Assembly (NCBI RefSeq): GCF_013396335.1
Contig: NZ_JABWSY010000009.1
Span: forward strand, 215,234-279,233
Direction: 5' to 3'
DNA length: 64,000 bases
DNA from: Bacillus sp. EB106-08-02-XG196
GTDB lineage: Bacteria > Bacillota > Bacilli > Bacillales > Cytobacillaceae
Positions 34,749 through 41,648 of this stretch are shown here, piece after piece; within the stretch, counting starts at the first letter, position 1, and each line of letters opens with the position of its first letter. Below the pieces are notes generated by a model that saw nothing but the letters and a program-made list of their open reading frames with translations, made no database searches and was not told the origin of the DNA. Position numbers and translations under genes: made by a program.

Positions 34749-34766
34749 ATGTTCAACACTTCACAA
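34749..34766 (-). promoter_or_regulatory. Rex-like operator upstream of cydA
   Basis: On the minus strand TTGTGAAGTGTTGAACAT matches the Rex consensus TTGTGAAATATTTCACAA at about 13 of 18 positions, with the left half perfect. It lies 25-42 bp before the cydA start. Rex controls cyd genes in B. subtilis, so context supports it. A second half-site TTGTGAAAT occurs around 34915. Confidence 0.5.
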
Positions 34767-34925
34767 ACTTAGCGATAAAATAAGGCAATAACATAATTAA
34801 CCCTATTTTCATACAGTTAATGATAATAATTATCCTTTAATAATTATTATCGATACTTCCACCCATATATTAGCAGAATTCACTATATAATAGTTCTAGT
34901 ATTTATGTCTAATTTGTGAAATGCG

Positions 34926-34957
34926 ATATAAAAAAGGGCAGTCAATTTTGACCACCC
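34926..34957 (-). terminator. Terminator after the 93-residue unknown gene
   Basis: Stem GGG-CA-GTCAA / TTGAC-CA-CCC with one mismatched pair of dinucleotides. The minus-strand continuation is CCCTTTTTTAT. Confidence 0.65.
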
Positions 34958-34967
34958 ACTTGCAGTA

Positions 34968-35249
34968 TTATTGTATAAGTTTCAAGGTTGAATCCTGCAT
35001 ATACCAATTTTCTTCTGGAATGATATTCGATACAGTCAAAATAAATGATGGAATTCTTTCAACATCAAAAACAATTGCACCTATTTTCTTCGTGAACATG
35101 AGAAAGGCGTCACCATGTGAATAAGATGATAAATCATTTCCGATTTGAAGCAATGACATCAAGACAACTTGTTTTTCTTCGGCTTCAATGAAGACTTGCG
35201 GCGAGAATCTTAAAATCCATTCATCTCCCTCAATCGAAAATCGGTACAT
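34968..35249 (-). CDS. Unknown 93-residue protein
   Basis: I do not recognise this family. It is a soluble, acidic-to-neutral protein with alternating strands (FSIEGDEWILRFSPQVFIEA; GAIVFDVERIPSFILTV), and no signal or membrane segment is seen. A very good ribosome site (GAGGAGTA) precedes the ATG and a terminator follows, so it should be expressed. It lies alone between cydA and the cold-shock gene. It could be a small regulatory or immunity-like protein, but nothing visible supports a specific role. Confidence 0.72.
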   Translation of the reverse strand: MYRFSIEGDEWILRFSPQVFIEAEEKQVVLMSLLQIGNDLSSYSHGDAFLMFTKKIGAIVFDVERIPSFILTVSNIIPEENWYMQDSTLKLIQ

Positions 35250-35377
35250 TACTCCTCACCCTTTATCAACCATTTTTATAAGAATATGAGGCTGATAAAA
35301 ATTTATGTTGATAGTTTTATTAATTTTGAAGATTGCATGAAAATACGATTTACTGGGTAAAAAAGCGCTTACTTTCC

Positions 35378-35406
35378 TTGACTGCCCAAAAATATTCATG
35401 TATATT
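35378..35406 (+). promoter_or_regulatory. Promoter of the cold-shock gene
   Basis: TTGACT (35378-35383) and TATATT (35401-35406) with a 17-bp spacer. The predicted transcript starts near 35413, giving a leader of about 108 nt before the cspD ATG, as is usual for cold-shock genes. Confidence 0.78.
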
Positions 35407-35412
35407 TAAAGC

Positions 35413-35520
35413 GTCATGTATCATTAATTGAATAGTATTAATATTATCTTTATGTACATGATAATATTTATCTTTGGCACTTACATAAAGTGTCCTGAAA
35501 GGCTTAGGAGGAAATAGTAA
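35413..35520 (+). promoter_or_regulatory. Structured 5' leader of cspD
   Basis: The leader has two foldable elements. One is an AU-only stem AATATTATC / GATAATATT (35440-35448 with 35460-35468), and the other is GG-CACTT / AAGTG-T-CC (about 35475-35494) just before the AGGAGGAA ribosome site. Such a temperature-sensitive leader is typical of csp mRNA, where folding changes translation at low temperature. The region holds no other gene. Confidence 0.55.
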
Positions 35521-35721
35521 ATGCAAAACGGTAAAGTAAAATGGTTCAACAATGAAAAAGGTTTTGGTTTTATCGAAGTTGAAGGCGGAGACGATGTATT
35601 CGTACATTTCAGCGCTATTACTGGCGAAGGCTTCAAGTCTTTAGAAGAAGGCCAAGAAGTTTCTTTCGAAATCGTTGAAGGAAACCGCGGACCACAAGCT
35701 GCTAACGTAGTAAAACTTTAA
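35521..35721 (+). CDS. cspD: Cold-shock protein CspD/CspB type
   Basis: A 66-residue single-strand nucleic-acid-binding OB fold that melts RNA structure in the cold. RNP1 is KGFGFIEV (residues 13-20) and RNP2 is VFVHFSAI (residues about 27-34). Length matches B. subtilis CspB/CspC/CspD exactly. The AGGAGGAA ribosome site is ideal, and a terminator follows. By neighbourhood (ypeQ, ypeP, ypdQ after it) this is the cspD position of B. subtilis. Paralogues elsewhere in the genome cannot be excluded. Confidence 0.97.
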   Translation: MQNGKVKWFNNEKGFGFIEVEGGDDVFVHFSAITGEGFKSLEEGQEVSFEIVEGNRGPQAANVVKL

Positions 35722-35736
35722 TCTAATGACTAACCA

Positions 35737-35764
35737 AAGGCTGGCGAATACCGTCAGCCTTTTT
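35737..35764 (+). terminator. Terminator after cspD
   Basis: Stem AAAGGCTGGCG / CGTCAGCCTTT (one G-T pair), loop AATAC, followed by TTT. Confidence 0.9.
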
Positions 35765-35826
35765 TATATTTCTTTAAATGCCTTCTTAGATGCCTTCTTG
35801 AAATTGGCATCCCGTACAGTAACTAA

Positions 35827-36015
35827 TCATCTTGTAAGCTTTTTTCCATATTCCTGCAGTTTTTCCCCTACGGTGCATTGTGAAATACAAAAGCGATGGG
35901 CAAACCTCCTGCCCCCATCTTGTTTAAACTGCTGATGAACAAAACATCCATTACAGTACTGGCCTAATAGGGATTCAACATGATGGAACAGTTCTTTTCT
36001 ACTAGAATTTTTCAC
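35827..36015 (-). CDS. ypeQ: YpeQ-type zinc-finger protein (GTG start)
   Basis: A 62-residue protein with a compact Cys/His pattern: CNGCFVHQQF near residues 21-30 followed by RFCISQCTVGEKL. This fits the zf-C2HCIx2C type of small zinc-finger protein in bacilli. Four Cys plus one His are available for one zinc site. The gene lies in the ypeQ position between cspD and ypeP. The start is GTG, with a GGGGTG ribosome site at long spacing. DNA or RNA binding is likely but the target is unknown. Confidence 0.72.
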   Translation of the reverse strand: MKNSSRKELFHHVESLLGQYCNGCFVHQQFKQDGGRRFAHRFCISQCTVGEKLQEYGKKLTR

Positions 36016-36036
36016 GAGTCAAAGGCACCCCGTTTC

Positions 36037-36693
36037 CTAAATTATTTGTGTCTTTGCAAAAATTTCTTTCCCCTCTAACGCCTGAGTAGCCAATTTATCT
36101 GCTTCTTTATTATCATTTCTTGGAATCGGTGTGTACTTTGGTATCAGCGAGAGTGCCTTCATTTTTTCTTCAATCCTGTCAAGCCAGGCATTGAGTACAT
36201 CCTCATAGCACGGCCATTCTCCTTCAAGCTGCTTTAAGACGACCTGTGAGTCCCCCTTAAATTCACAAGGCAGATGATGAACGCCTAATTCCTCTAAAAG
36301 CGTTAAACCATAATAAAAGGCTGCATATTCTGCTTCATTATTTGTTTCCAATTCATCGAACATTTCGTTCGCTCTAATTCGATATTTCTTTTTCCCTTGT
36401 TTAAAAAATATAACCACACCAAGACCGGCTGTATTGGTTTCCTTTTGAAATCCGCCATCGAAATATACAGTGATTTCATGAGGATCATCCTCAATTTCAG
36501 TTACCAGCTTTTTCAGTTCCTTTAATATCCACGATGTACCTATCTCATCATAAAAGTAGATGTCACTTGCTTTCCCTAGCTTTTCAAGCTCTTCACCTGC
36601 TTGTATTGCCAATTCCGTAGAAATCCAATCAGAGGTGAATTGTATTTTTTCATTACTGCCTGTTTTATAATTCCACTCAAGTCTATATTTCAT
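36037..36693 (-). CDS. ypeP: RNase H-family protein, YpeP type
   Basis: A 218-residue protein with an N-terminal extra region (residues 1-75, about 60 residues before the fold) and a C-terminal RNase HI-like domain. All four active-site carboxylates are in place: Asp in YFDGGFQKETNTAG, Glu in NNEAEYAAF, Asp in FKGDSQVV and Asp in NKEADKLA. The enzyme should cut RNA in RNA-DNA hybrids. The first part may be a hybrid-binding or regulatory domain. The AAAGG ribosome site fits ATG 36693. It is divergent from a second, shorter RNase H gene. Confidence 0.85.
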   Translation of the reverse strand: MKYRLEWNYKTGSNEKIQFTSDWISTELAIQAGEELEKLGKASDIYFYDEIGTSWILKELKKLVTEIEDDPHEITVYFDGGFQKETNTAGLGVVIFFKQGKKKYRIRANEMFDELETNNEAEYAAFYYGLTLLEELGVHHLPCEFKGDSQVVLKQLEGEWPCYEDVLNAWLDRIEEKMKALSLIPKYTPIPRNDNKEADKLATQALEGKEIFAKTQII

Positions 36694-36886
36694 GATTTTC
36701 AACCTTTCTAAAGAAAATTTCTGAGTTGAAAAGAAAGAATTTATGATTGCACTTTCTTACAATACGTTTAAACATCTAGTCTTAGCATACCCAGTTCAAC
36801 AAAGTAGAAAGAGGGAAAATTTATTTCCTGCGTTTTGTGTTAGATTATGATAAACTTTCAATTATTATGAAAATGGAGGGACTCCT

Positions 36887-37294
36887 ATGATCGAAGTCTA
36901 CATAGACGGTGCCAGTGCTGGCAACCCAGGTCCAAGCGGTGCTGGAATTTTTATAAAAGGGAATGGGACAGCCGAAAAATTTTCAATTCCGCTCGGTATG
37001 ATGTCTAATCACGAGGCCGAGTATCATGCCTTTATTAAAGCATTAGAGCTGTGCTTAGAAAAAGGCTATTCCCATAGTGTTGTATCCTTTCGAACGGATT
37101 CAGAATTAGTCAATAAGGCTGTAGAGAAAGAATTTGCAAAAAATAAACTATATGCTCCTCTTCTAGAACAGGCATTACAGTTATCGAAACAATTTGATTT
37201 ATTTTTTATGAAATGGATTCCAAGTATCGAAAATAAAGCAGCCGATGAATTGGCCCGACTTGCAATCCGAAAAAATACATTGGAGGAAGAGTAA
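36887..37294 (+). CDS. ypdQ: RNase HI-family protein, YpdQ type
   Basis: A 135-residue single-domain RNase HI-like protein. The four catalytic carboxylates are visible: Asp7 in YIDGASAGNPG, Glu in NHEAEYHAF, Asp in RTDSELV and Asp in ENKAADELA. It should cleave the RNA strand of RNA-DNA hybrids. The start has a GGAGGG ribosome site. It diverges from the other RNase H gene, across 193 bp that hold both promoters. As I recall, B. subtilis YpdQ does not show full RNase HI activity; here all catalytic residues are kept. Confidence 0.87.
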   Translation: MIEVYIDGASAGNPGPSGAGIFIKGNGTAEKFSIPLGMMSNHEAEYHAFIKALELCLEKGYSHSVVSFRTDSELVNKAVEKEFAKNKLYAPLLEQALQLSKQFDLFFMKWIPSIENKAADELARLAIRKNTLEEE

Positions 37295-37331
37295 AGCAAC
37301 ATGAAAAAGCCTATTTTTGTAATATCATGGT

Positions 37332-37370
37332 TAAACAAAAATCCCCCCGGTTTGGGAGGATTCTTGTTTA
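37332..37370. terminator. Bidirectional terminator between ypdQ and the 93-residue gene
   Basis: Arms TAAACAAAAATCC and GGATTCTTGTTTA with one mismatch, and A-rich then T-rich ends, so it can stop both convergent transcripts. Confidence 0.82.
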
Positions 37371-37649
37371 TATTGCCACTAGTTCTCTTTCTTTAACGAA
37401 CTTGAGGGCCGCATTTCTTGTTTGTATTTTGCTCGAAACAAGGGTTTCTAATAATGACACATAAAAGCTGCCATCAAAGCTCTTCTGGGCTTTTAATGTG
37501 ATCTCTATCGCAGAATTAATCAATTCATCGGAAGCATTCGTATAGTGTTTTCCGAAATAAATAAACCCAATTGCATCCTCTTGAAATTGAAATCCTTTTC
37601 CTTCTAGGTAGTGCAAGTACTCATCAGTTGTTCGCACTGGCTTCTCCAT
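37368..37649 (-). CDS. Small conserved protein (possibly DUF6123)
   Basis: A 93-residue helical protein (EYLHYLEGKGFQFQED; SAIEITLKAQKSFDGSFYVSL; ALKFVKERELVAI) without membrane or signal segment. It may belong to DUF6123, which I recall only faintly. Its stop codon overlaps the end of the terminator 37332-37370. It starts with ATG after GGAGAGGG and lies 16 bp from the yuiD-type gene upstream, so the pair are probably co-transcribed. No function is known. Confidence 0.7.
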   Translation of the reverse strand: MEKPVRTTDEYLHYLEGKGFQFQEDAIGFIYFGKHYTNASDELINSAIEITLKAQKSFDGSFYVSLLETLVSSKIQTRNAALKFVKERELVAI

Positions 37650-37664
37650 CCCTCTCCAAGCAAT

Positions 37665-38171
37665 CTAAAACCATCTACTATCAGATTTTAACTTAAATTT
37701 CGACAATTTTCTACCCCTTTTTGTACATAAATGTCCAACTACTCCGACTATTGCCCCAAGAATTGCTCCGCCAATTACTTCTTCAGGCTGATGTCCTAAC
37801 ATTTCCTTTAACTTTTTGGGAGCTTCCTGTTCAAATTCTACGCTTTCCTCTTTGTCCACTTTTTCAATTAAATCATGCATGGAATTGACTTTTAAGGTGA
37901 GTTCACCTGTTTGCCGCCGTATCCCTTGGGCATCGTACATGACAATTAATCCATAAACCAGCGATAGAGCAAAATCAAATGTTGGCAGCCCTCGCTGTAG
38001 CGCTATATAGGTGGTTAGTGTTGAAACTCCAGCTGAGTGGGAGCTAGGCATACCGCCTGTTTGGAAAAAGAGGTCTGGGCGCCACTCTTTCTTTTTGTAA
38101 TAATGAATGGGAATCTTTAAGCCTTGTGCTAAACCAATACTAGAAAGGGCTAAATAAACGCCTTTATTCAT
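37665..38171 (-). CDS. YuiD-type divergent PAP2 family membrane protein
   Basis: A 168-residue protein of the divergent PAP2/DUF212 family (B. subtilis YuiD). The conserved core GGMPSSHSAGVSTLTTYIAL (residues 41-60, holding the Ser-His-Ser-like phosphatase-type motif) is present. So is the second motif YGLIVMYDAQGIRRQTGE, with Arg-Arg. HQPEEVIGGAILGAIVG near the C-terminus supplies another His. These features resemble phosphatidic-acid phosphatases. Three or four hydrophobic segments are visible. The GAGGTGA ribosome site sets the ATG at 38171. Confidence 0.85.
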   Translation of the reverse strand: MNKGVYLALSSIGLAQGLKIPIHYYKKKEWRPDLFFQTGGMPSSHSAGVSTLTTYIALQRGLPTFDFALSLVYGLIVMYDAQGIRRQTGELTLKVNSMHDLIEKVDKEESVEFEQEAPKKLKEMLGHQPEEVIGGAILGAIVGVVGHLCTKRGRKLSKFKLKSDSRWF

Positions 38172-38256
38172 TTTTATCACCTCTTATCATTATTGTTTAG
38201 AAAGTTGAGTTTTATTATTCCGAGTGGAAATACTAAAAAAATGGGAGGTGAGAAGG

Positions 38257-38394
38257 ATGAGCAAAAACGGTCATGCTAATCGCGGTGTAAAGGCTCCTGG
38301 GGTTAATCCACAAGGATACGGACAAGATGCAGAATTCGCTGAGGAACCAAAAAGCAAACTAGAAAATGCACAAAAGAAAAAAAATACAAAATAA
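38257..38394 (+). CDS. sspL: Small acid-soluble spore protein L
   Basis: A 45-residue hydrophilic protein, beginning MSKNGHANRGVKAPGVNPQG and ending in KKKNTK. It matches the SspL family, whose B. subtilis member is 42 residues with the same GVxPQG core and Lys-rich tail. SspL is a minor protein of the spore core made in the forespore under sigma-G control. It is too short for ordinary ORF lists, but a strong GGGAGGTGAGAAGG ribosome site and the conserved position after ypdQ support it. It marks the window as coming from a spore former and sits at the left border of the accessory island. Confidence 0.85.
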   Translation: MSKNGHANRGVKAPGVNPQGYGQDAEFAEEPKSKLENAQKKKNTK

Positions 38395-38571
38395 AATGGA
38401 AACAGCTGTCCCTTTCTGGGACAGCCTCAGGATTAAATACAGGGACAGGAATAAATAACTACTGCACCAATTATTGCTTTCGGAAGATGCAGCTGCTACA
38501 TAATTGTATTCCTCAGTGAGAACATGTTTTTTAATTTTTTTTGGGAGATTTTTAAAAAAATAATAAGGTTC

Positions 38572-38702
38572 CTAACGAAACAAATAGTTGAAAAGATAAC
38601 ATAAAAATAACTTGATGAATAAAGTTGCAGTAACAATACCAAATATGGAGCCTGGCAGAGCACCAATCCCGATGTTAAGTAAAATCCATTTGATATATCC
38701 AT
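38572..38702 (-). pseudogene. Small membrane peptide gene, apparently frameshifted
   Basis: An ideal ribosome site (GGAGGAGTTAAA) precedes ATG 38702, but the frame from this ATG gives an atypical hydrophobic 68-residue product (to 38496). The +1-shifted frame reads GYIKWILLNIGIGALPG and then IFGIVTATLFIKLF, ending at a stop at 38572. It is a convincing single-helix membrane peptide with a Gly-rich helix. Restoring one G in the ATGG tract (ATGGGA) would give a 43-residue peptide beginning MGYIKW. Either the gene is broken by a one-base deletion, the base is a sequencing error, or the 68-residue frame is the true product. It lies directly after the sulfatase maturase on the same strand. Confidence 0.4.
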
Positions 38703-38724
38703 TTTAACTCCTCCAATAGGAAGG

Positions 38725-39981
38725 CTAAGCTTTTTGCAAAAACTTTTCACAACATTTTTTGAATTTTTTCTTGCTTCCACAAAGGCAAAGATCATTTCGT
38801 TCAGGCTTTGGTCGGTCTGCTTGAAGGTGATTTTGCAGCCACTTCTGTTTTATATTTTCAGCCAGCTTTTCCATTCGTTCATGGCAGTAGTTATAGAGTT
38901 CAAGATAACTCTCGCAGAAATAATCTGGGTTAACTATATCAACTGCTTGATTCCATGCTCGATTTCTCGGACAACCGCCATGGCATAAATGTAAAAACTT
39001 GCAGTCTCTACACTTATCAGGTAAATTTGGCTTCAATCCAAGAAAGTCTTCATATTTTGGGCTGTTTAAAATATCTATAAGCGAATCCTGAGCGACGTTC
39101 CCAAGTCTAGATTCATCATTAATATAAAAATCGCACGGATAGGCGTCACCGTTTTGTTCAAGGATCAGTGTTTTTGGGCATGATTGACGATGGACACAAA
39201 GTTCTGCCTCTTGGTGCAAATACACACTTAAAATGTTATCAAAGATCCTGACCGATCTTTTCGGGTTACCATTGTTATACCATACATCAAATGCCTCACA
39301 TAAGAACTGGCCATATTGTTCAGGTGTAATCAAATATTGCACCGGCTTATTCGGTTCTTGGGCTCGGAAATCCATACAATGAATAAATTGCACATGGCTA
39401 AACCCTTCTGTCTGATAAAACGCCATCAACTTTTTTGCCCTGCCTACATTTCCTTCGTGAATAACCGTGAGGATATTAAAGTCAACATTTGCATTACGCA
39501 AATGATTAATCCCACGCATCACACGGTCGAAGCTCCCAATGCCCTGACCATTCACCCTTCTTGCATCATTGATTTCCTTTGGTCCATCCAGACTAACACC
39601 GATTAATAAATTATATTGTTTAAAAAAACTTGCCCATTCCTTTGTAATGAGCGTGGCATTGGTTTGCAGTGAATTGCTTATGATTGTATTCTTAGGAGCG
39701 TACTTTGCTTGTAAATATACAACCTGTTTAAAAAAATCCAAGCCAGCTAGGAGCGGCTCTCCTCCCTGCCATGCGAATGAAGCTACGCCATTGGAAATAT
39801 CCATATATTCTTTAATAAATTTTTCAAGCATAATAGAATCAATTTTTTCGATTTTTCCTGGCTGACCTCCACAACTGCTATAATAGCAATAATCACAAGC
39901 AAGATTACATGCCTCAGAAACAGTTTTCCACATAACACCGATATGGCCTTGGTTCTTCGAAGTTAAACAGGATTGTACCAT
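38725..39981 (-). CDS. Anaerobic sulfatase-maturating radical SAM enzyme with SEC-C motif
   Basis: Converts the active-site Cys of sulfatases to formylglycine without oxygen. The 418-residue protein has the radical-SAM cluster motif C25-x3-C29-x2-C32 (ACNLACDYCYYSSC). SPASM-type cysteine-rich segments follow around CPKTLILEQNGDAYPCDFY and CRDCKFLHLCHGGCPRNR. The end has a SEC-C metal-binding motif (CLCGSKKKFKKCC). Both sulfatases in this window have a Cys in the modification motif, making them its natural clients. Start has a AGGAGACTAAC ribosome region. It is downstream of the first sulfatase, probably in the same transcript. Confidence 0.92.
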   Translation of the reverse strand: MVQSCLTSKNQGHIGVMWKTVSEACNLACDYCYYSSCGGQPGKIEKIDSIMLEKFIKEYMDISNGVASFAWQGGEPLLAGLDFFKQVVYLQAKYAPKNTIISNSLQTNATLITKEWASFFKQYNLLIGVSLDGPKEINDARRVNGQGIGSFDRVMRGINHLRNANVDFNILTVIHEGNVGRAKKLMAFYQTEGFSHVQFIHCMDFRAQEPNKPVQYLITPEQYGQFLCEAFDVWYNNGNPKRSVRIFDNILSVYLHQEAELCVHRQSCPKTLILEQNGDAYPCDFYINDESRLGNVAQDSLIDILNSPKYEDFLGLKPNLPDKCRDCKFLHLCHGGCPRNRAWNQAVDIVNPDYFCESYLELYNYCHERMEKLAENIKQKWLQNHLQADRPKPERNDLCLCGSKKKFKKCCEKFLQKA

Positions 39982-40024
39982 TTTTTGTTAGTCTCCTTAC
40001 TGTTTAATAGTATGTTTTACGTCC

Positions 40025-41533
40025 CTATGCATGAGAAATTCTAGGCATCGGCATCTGCTCTTTATGCAATTCCGCCCACGCATATTTTAATAGAAGCTCT
40101 TTTTTCAATTCTTGATAGTTTGGATGATCCCATAAATTATTTAATTCTTTTGGGTCCCCCTTCAAGTCAAAAATTTCACCATAGGTTTGCCGGTAATAGA
40201 TCGTAATTTTATAGCGCTCATCAACATAGGTTTTTTGATGGATGGTTGTTGGCTCATGACGAAACTCACACAAAATGTGATCCCTTACCTTCTCTTGGAT
40301 TCCCAGCCAAACATTCTTTTGGTCTTCACCAGACATATTAGGCGGGATAGGGATACCAGCTAAGGACAAAAAGGTTGGTGCTAGATCGACCAGCGATTGC
40401 AGGGCATGTGATTCTTTTTGTCCCGGTACTTTCCCCGGATATCGGACAATAAATGGCAGTTTAATCAAATCCTCATAATGAAACCCGCCTTTGTACTGCA
40501 AGCCATGCTGGCCGAAGAAATGACCGTGATCTGTGCTAAAAACAACCAGAGTGTCATCGGCAATTCCCAGTTCATCCAGCTTATCTAGAATTTTACCAAT
40601 ATACTTATCCATGAAACTTATCATCCCATAATAATTCGCTACTAATTTTTTTCGGTCGTCCTCTGGCAGCAAATGCGAGTGATAACCGTGAATGCCCCAG
40701 CCTGTTTCCTCTAGGTCAGAAAAGTCAGGGTTCTCCTCCTGGGTCTTTTTAAAATGCGTGGGATTCTTGTCATGTTCGCCGGGAACAGCCTCGGGAATGG
40801 TCAACTGATTAGGGTCGTACATCGAAGCCCATGGCTCCGGCACCAAATATGGAGGATGCGGATCCGGAAAGCTCGCCCAAAGGAAGAAGTTTTCCCCTTG
40901 CTGTTGATAGGCTTCCAGAAGTTCATTGGTTTTTTCTGCTATGTATGTATTATAGTGATACTCCTCCGGAATCCCCCAGGTATATTTAATGGCTGGATCC
41001 ATCGTTCCCGTTGGAGCCATATAATACTTTTTCCAGTCATGGAAACCCTTCTCCTCCAGCCAGGCCACGTAATGCTGGCCCACCAAGTATTCATTGGTAT
41101 GATTGCGCAAAAGTTCAATTCTTTCAAAACCGTAGAATGGCTGATTGTAAGATTTCCAGAAGTCAATATTCTGGAGGAGCGGCATCGATTCCAGTGATGG
41201 ATACTCATCTGACGTGCGCGTAGGCTGGAAATGAGCCTTCCCGACAAGTGCTGTTCGATACCCATTTTCTACAAAAACATCGCCGACAGTCAGTTGCTCC
41301 TCACTCAGTTTTGTTCCCAATGTCCATGCCCCATGCTGGCTTGGGTAGTTGCCTGTTATGATTGAAGACCTTGCCGGTGTACATGTAGGATTTGGACAAT
41401 AGGCGCGCTGAAAAGTCGTTCCTTCCTTAGCCAAGCGATCGAGGTTCGGGGTGAATAGTTCCGGGTTAAAGGCGCCGATCGTATCATAATGCTGCTGATC
41501 ACTTGTGATCAATAGAATGTTTGGTCTTTTCAT
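40025..41533 (-). CDS. Sulfatase (formylglycine type), first copy
   Basis: A 502-residue type I sulfatase of the alkaline phosphatase superfamily. The modification motif C51-T-P-A-R55 (TCTPARSSIITG) is the Cys type; Cys51 becomes formylglycine. Metal-binding segments are SDQQHYD near residue 11 and the VFSTDHGHFFGQHG block near residue 313 (Asp-His). A second His is in KAHFQPTR. There is no signal peptide, so it acts in the cytoplasm on imported oligosaccharides. It probably removes sulfate from hexosamine or hexuronate units. Immediate neighbour of the maturase. Exact sulfate position cannot be told. Confidence 0.92.
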   Translation of the reverse strand: MKRPNILLITSDQQHYDTIGAFNPELFTPNLDRLAKEGTTFQRAYCPNPTCTPARSSIITGNYPSQHGAWTLGTKLSEEQLTVGDVFVENGYRTALVGKAHFQPTRTSDEYPSLESMPLLQNIDFWKSYNQPFYGFERIELLRNHTNEYLVGQHYVAWLEEKGFHDWKKYYMAPTGTMDPAIKYTWGIPEEYHYNTYIAEKTNELLEAYQQQGENFFLWASFPDPHPPYLVPEPWASMYDPNQLTIPEAVPGEHDKNPTHFKKTQEENPDFSDLEETGWGIHGYHSHLLPEDDRKKLVANYYGMISFMDKYIGKILDKLDELGIADDTLVVFSTDHGHFFGQHGLQYKGGFHYEDLIKLPFIVRYPGKVPGQKESHALQSLVDLAPTFLSLAGIPIPPNMSGEDQKNVWLGIQEKVRDHILCEFRHEPTTIHQKTYVDERYKITIYYRQTYGEIFDLKGDPKELNNLWDHPNYQELKKELLLKYAWAELHKEQMPMPRISHA

Positions 41534-41580
41534 AAATGCCTACACCTCTTTATCTTAGATAAAATTTTATTAAGAGCACG

Positions 41581-41634
41581 AAAAAGCAGTGGGAGTGAAC
41601 CCGTCCCATGATAATGCCGCCCACTCCACCGCAT
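41581..41634 (-). terminator. Terminator after the PL8 lyase
   Basis: A long imperfect stem formed by GCAGTGGGAGTG and CACTCC-ACCGC (one mismatch and one bulge) is followed on the minus strand by CTTTTTCG. It closes the main island operon; the sulfatase-maturase unit begins beyond it. Confidence 0.65.
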
Positions 41635-41648
41635 TTTATCAGCTAGTA

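Noticed and set aside
35350..35607. Minus-strand ORF of 85 residues across the cspD promoter and leader
   Set aside because: Its first third is antisense to cspD and the rest is antisense to the leader and promoter; no ribosome site, better explained as a shadow.
38402..38428. Terminator after sspL (GCTGTCCC / GGGACAGC)
   Set aside because: The 8-bp stem is good but no T-run follows; a third partial copy (AGGGACAGG) nearby suggests a small repeat. Not enough to call.
38496..38702. 68-residue hydrophobic ORF after the maturase
   Set aside because: It has the ribosome site but reads less like a natural membrane peptide than the shifted frame; listed as a frameshifted gene instead.
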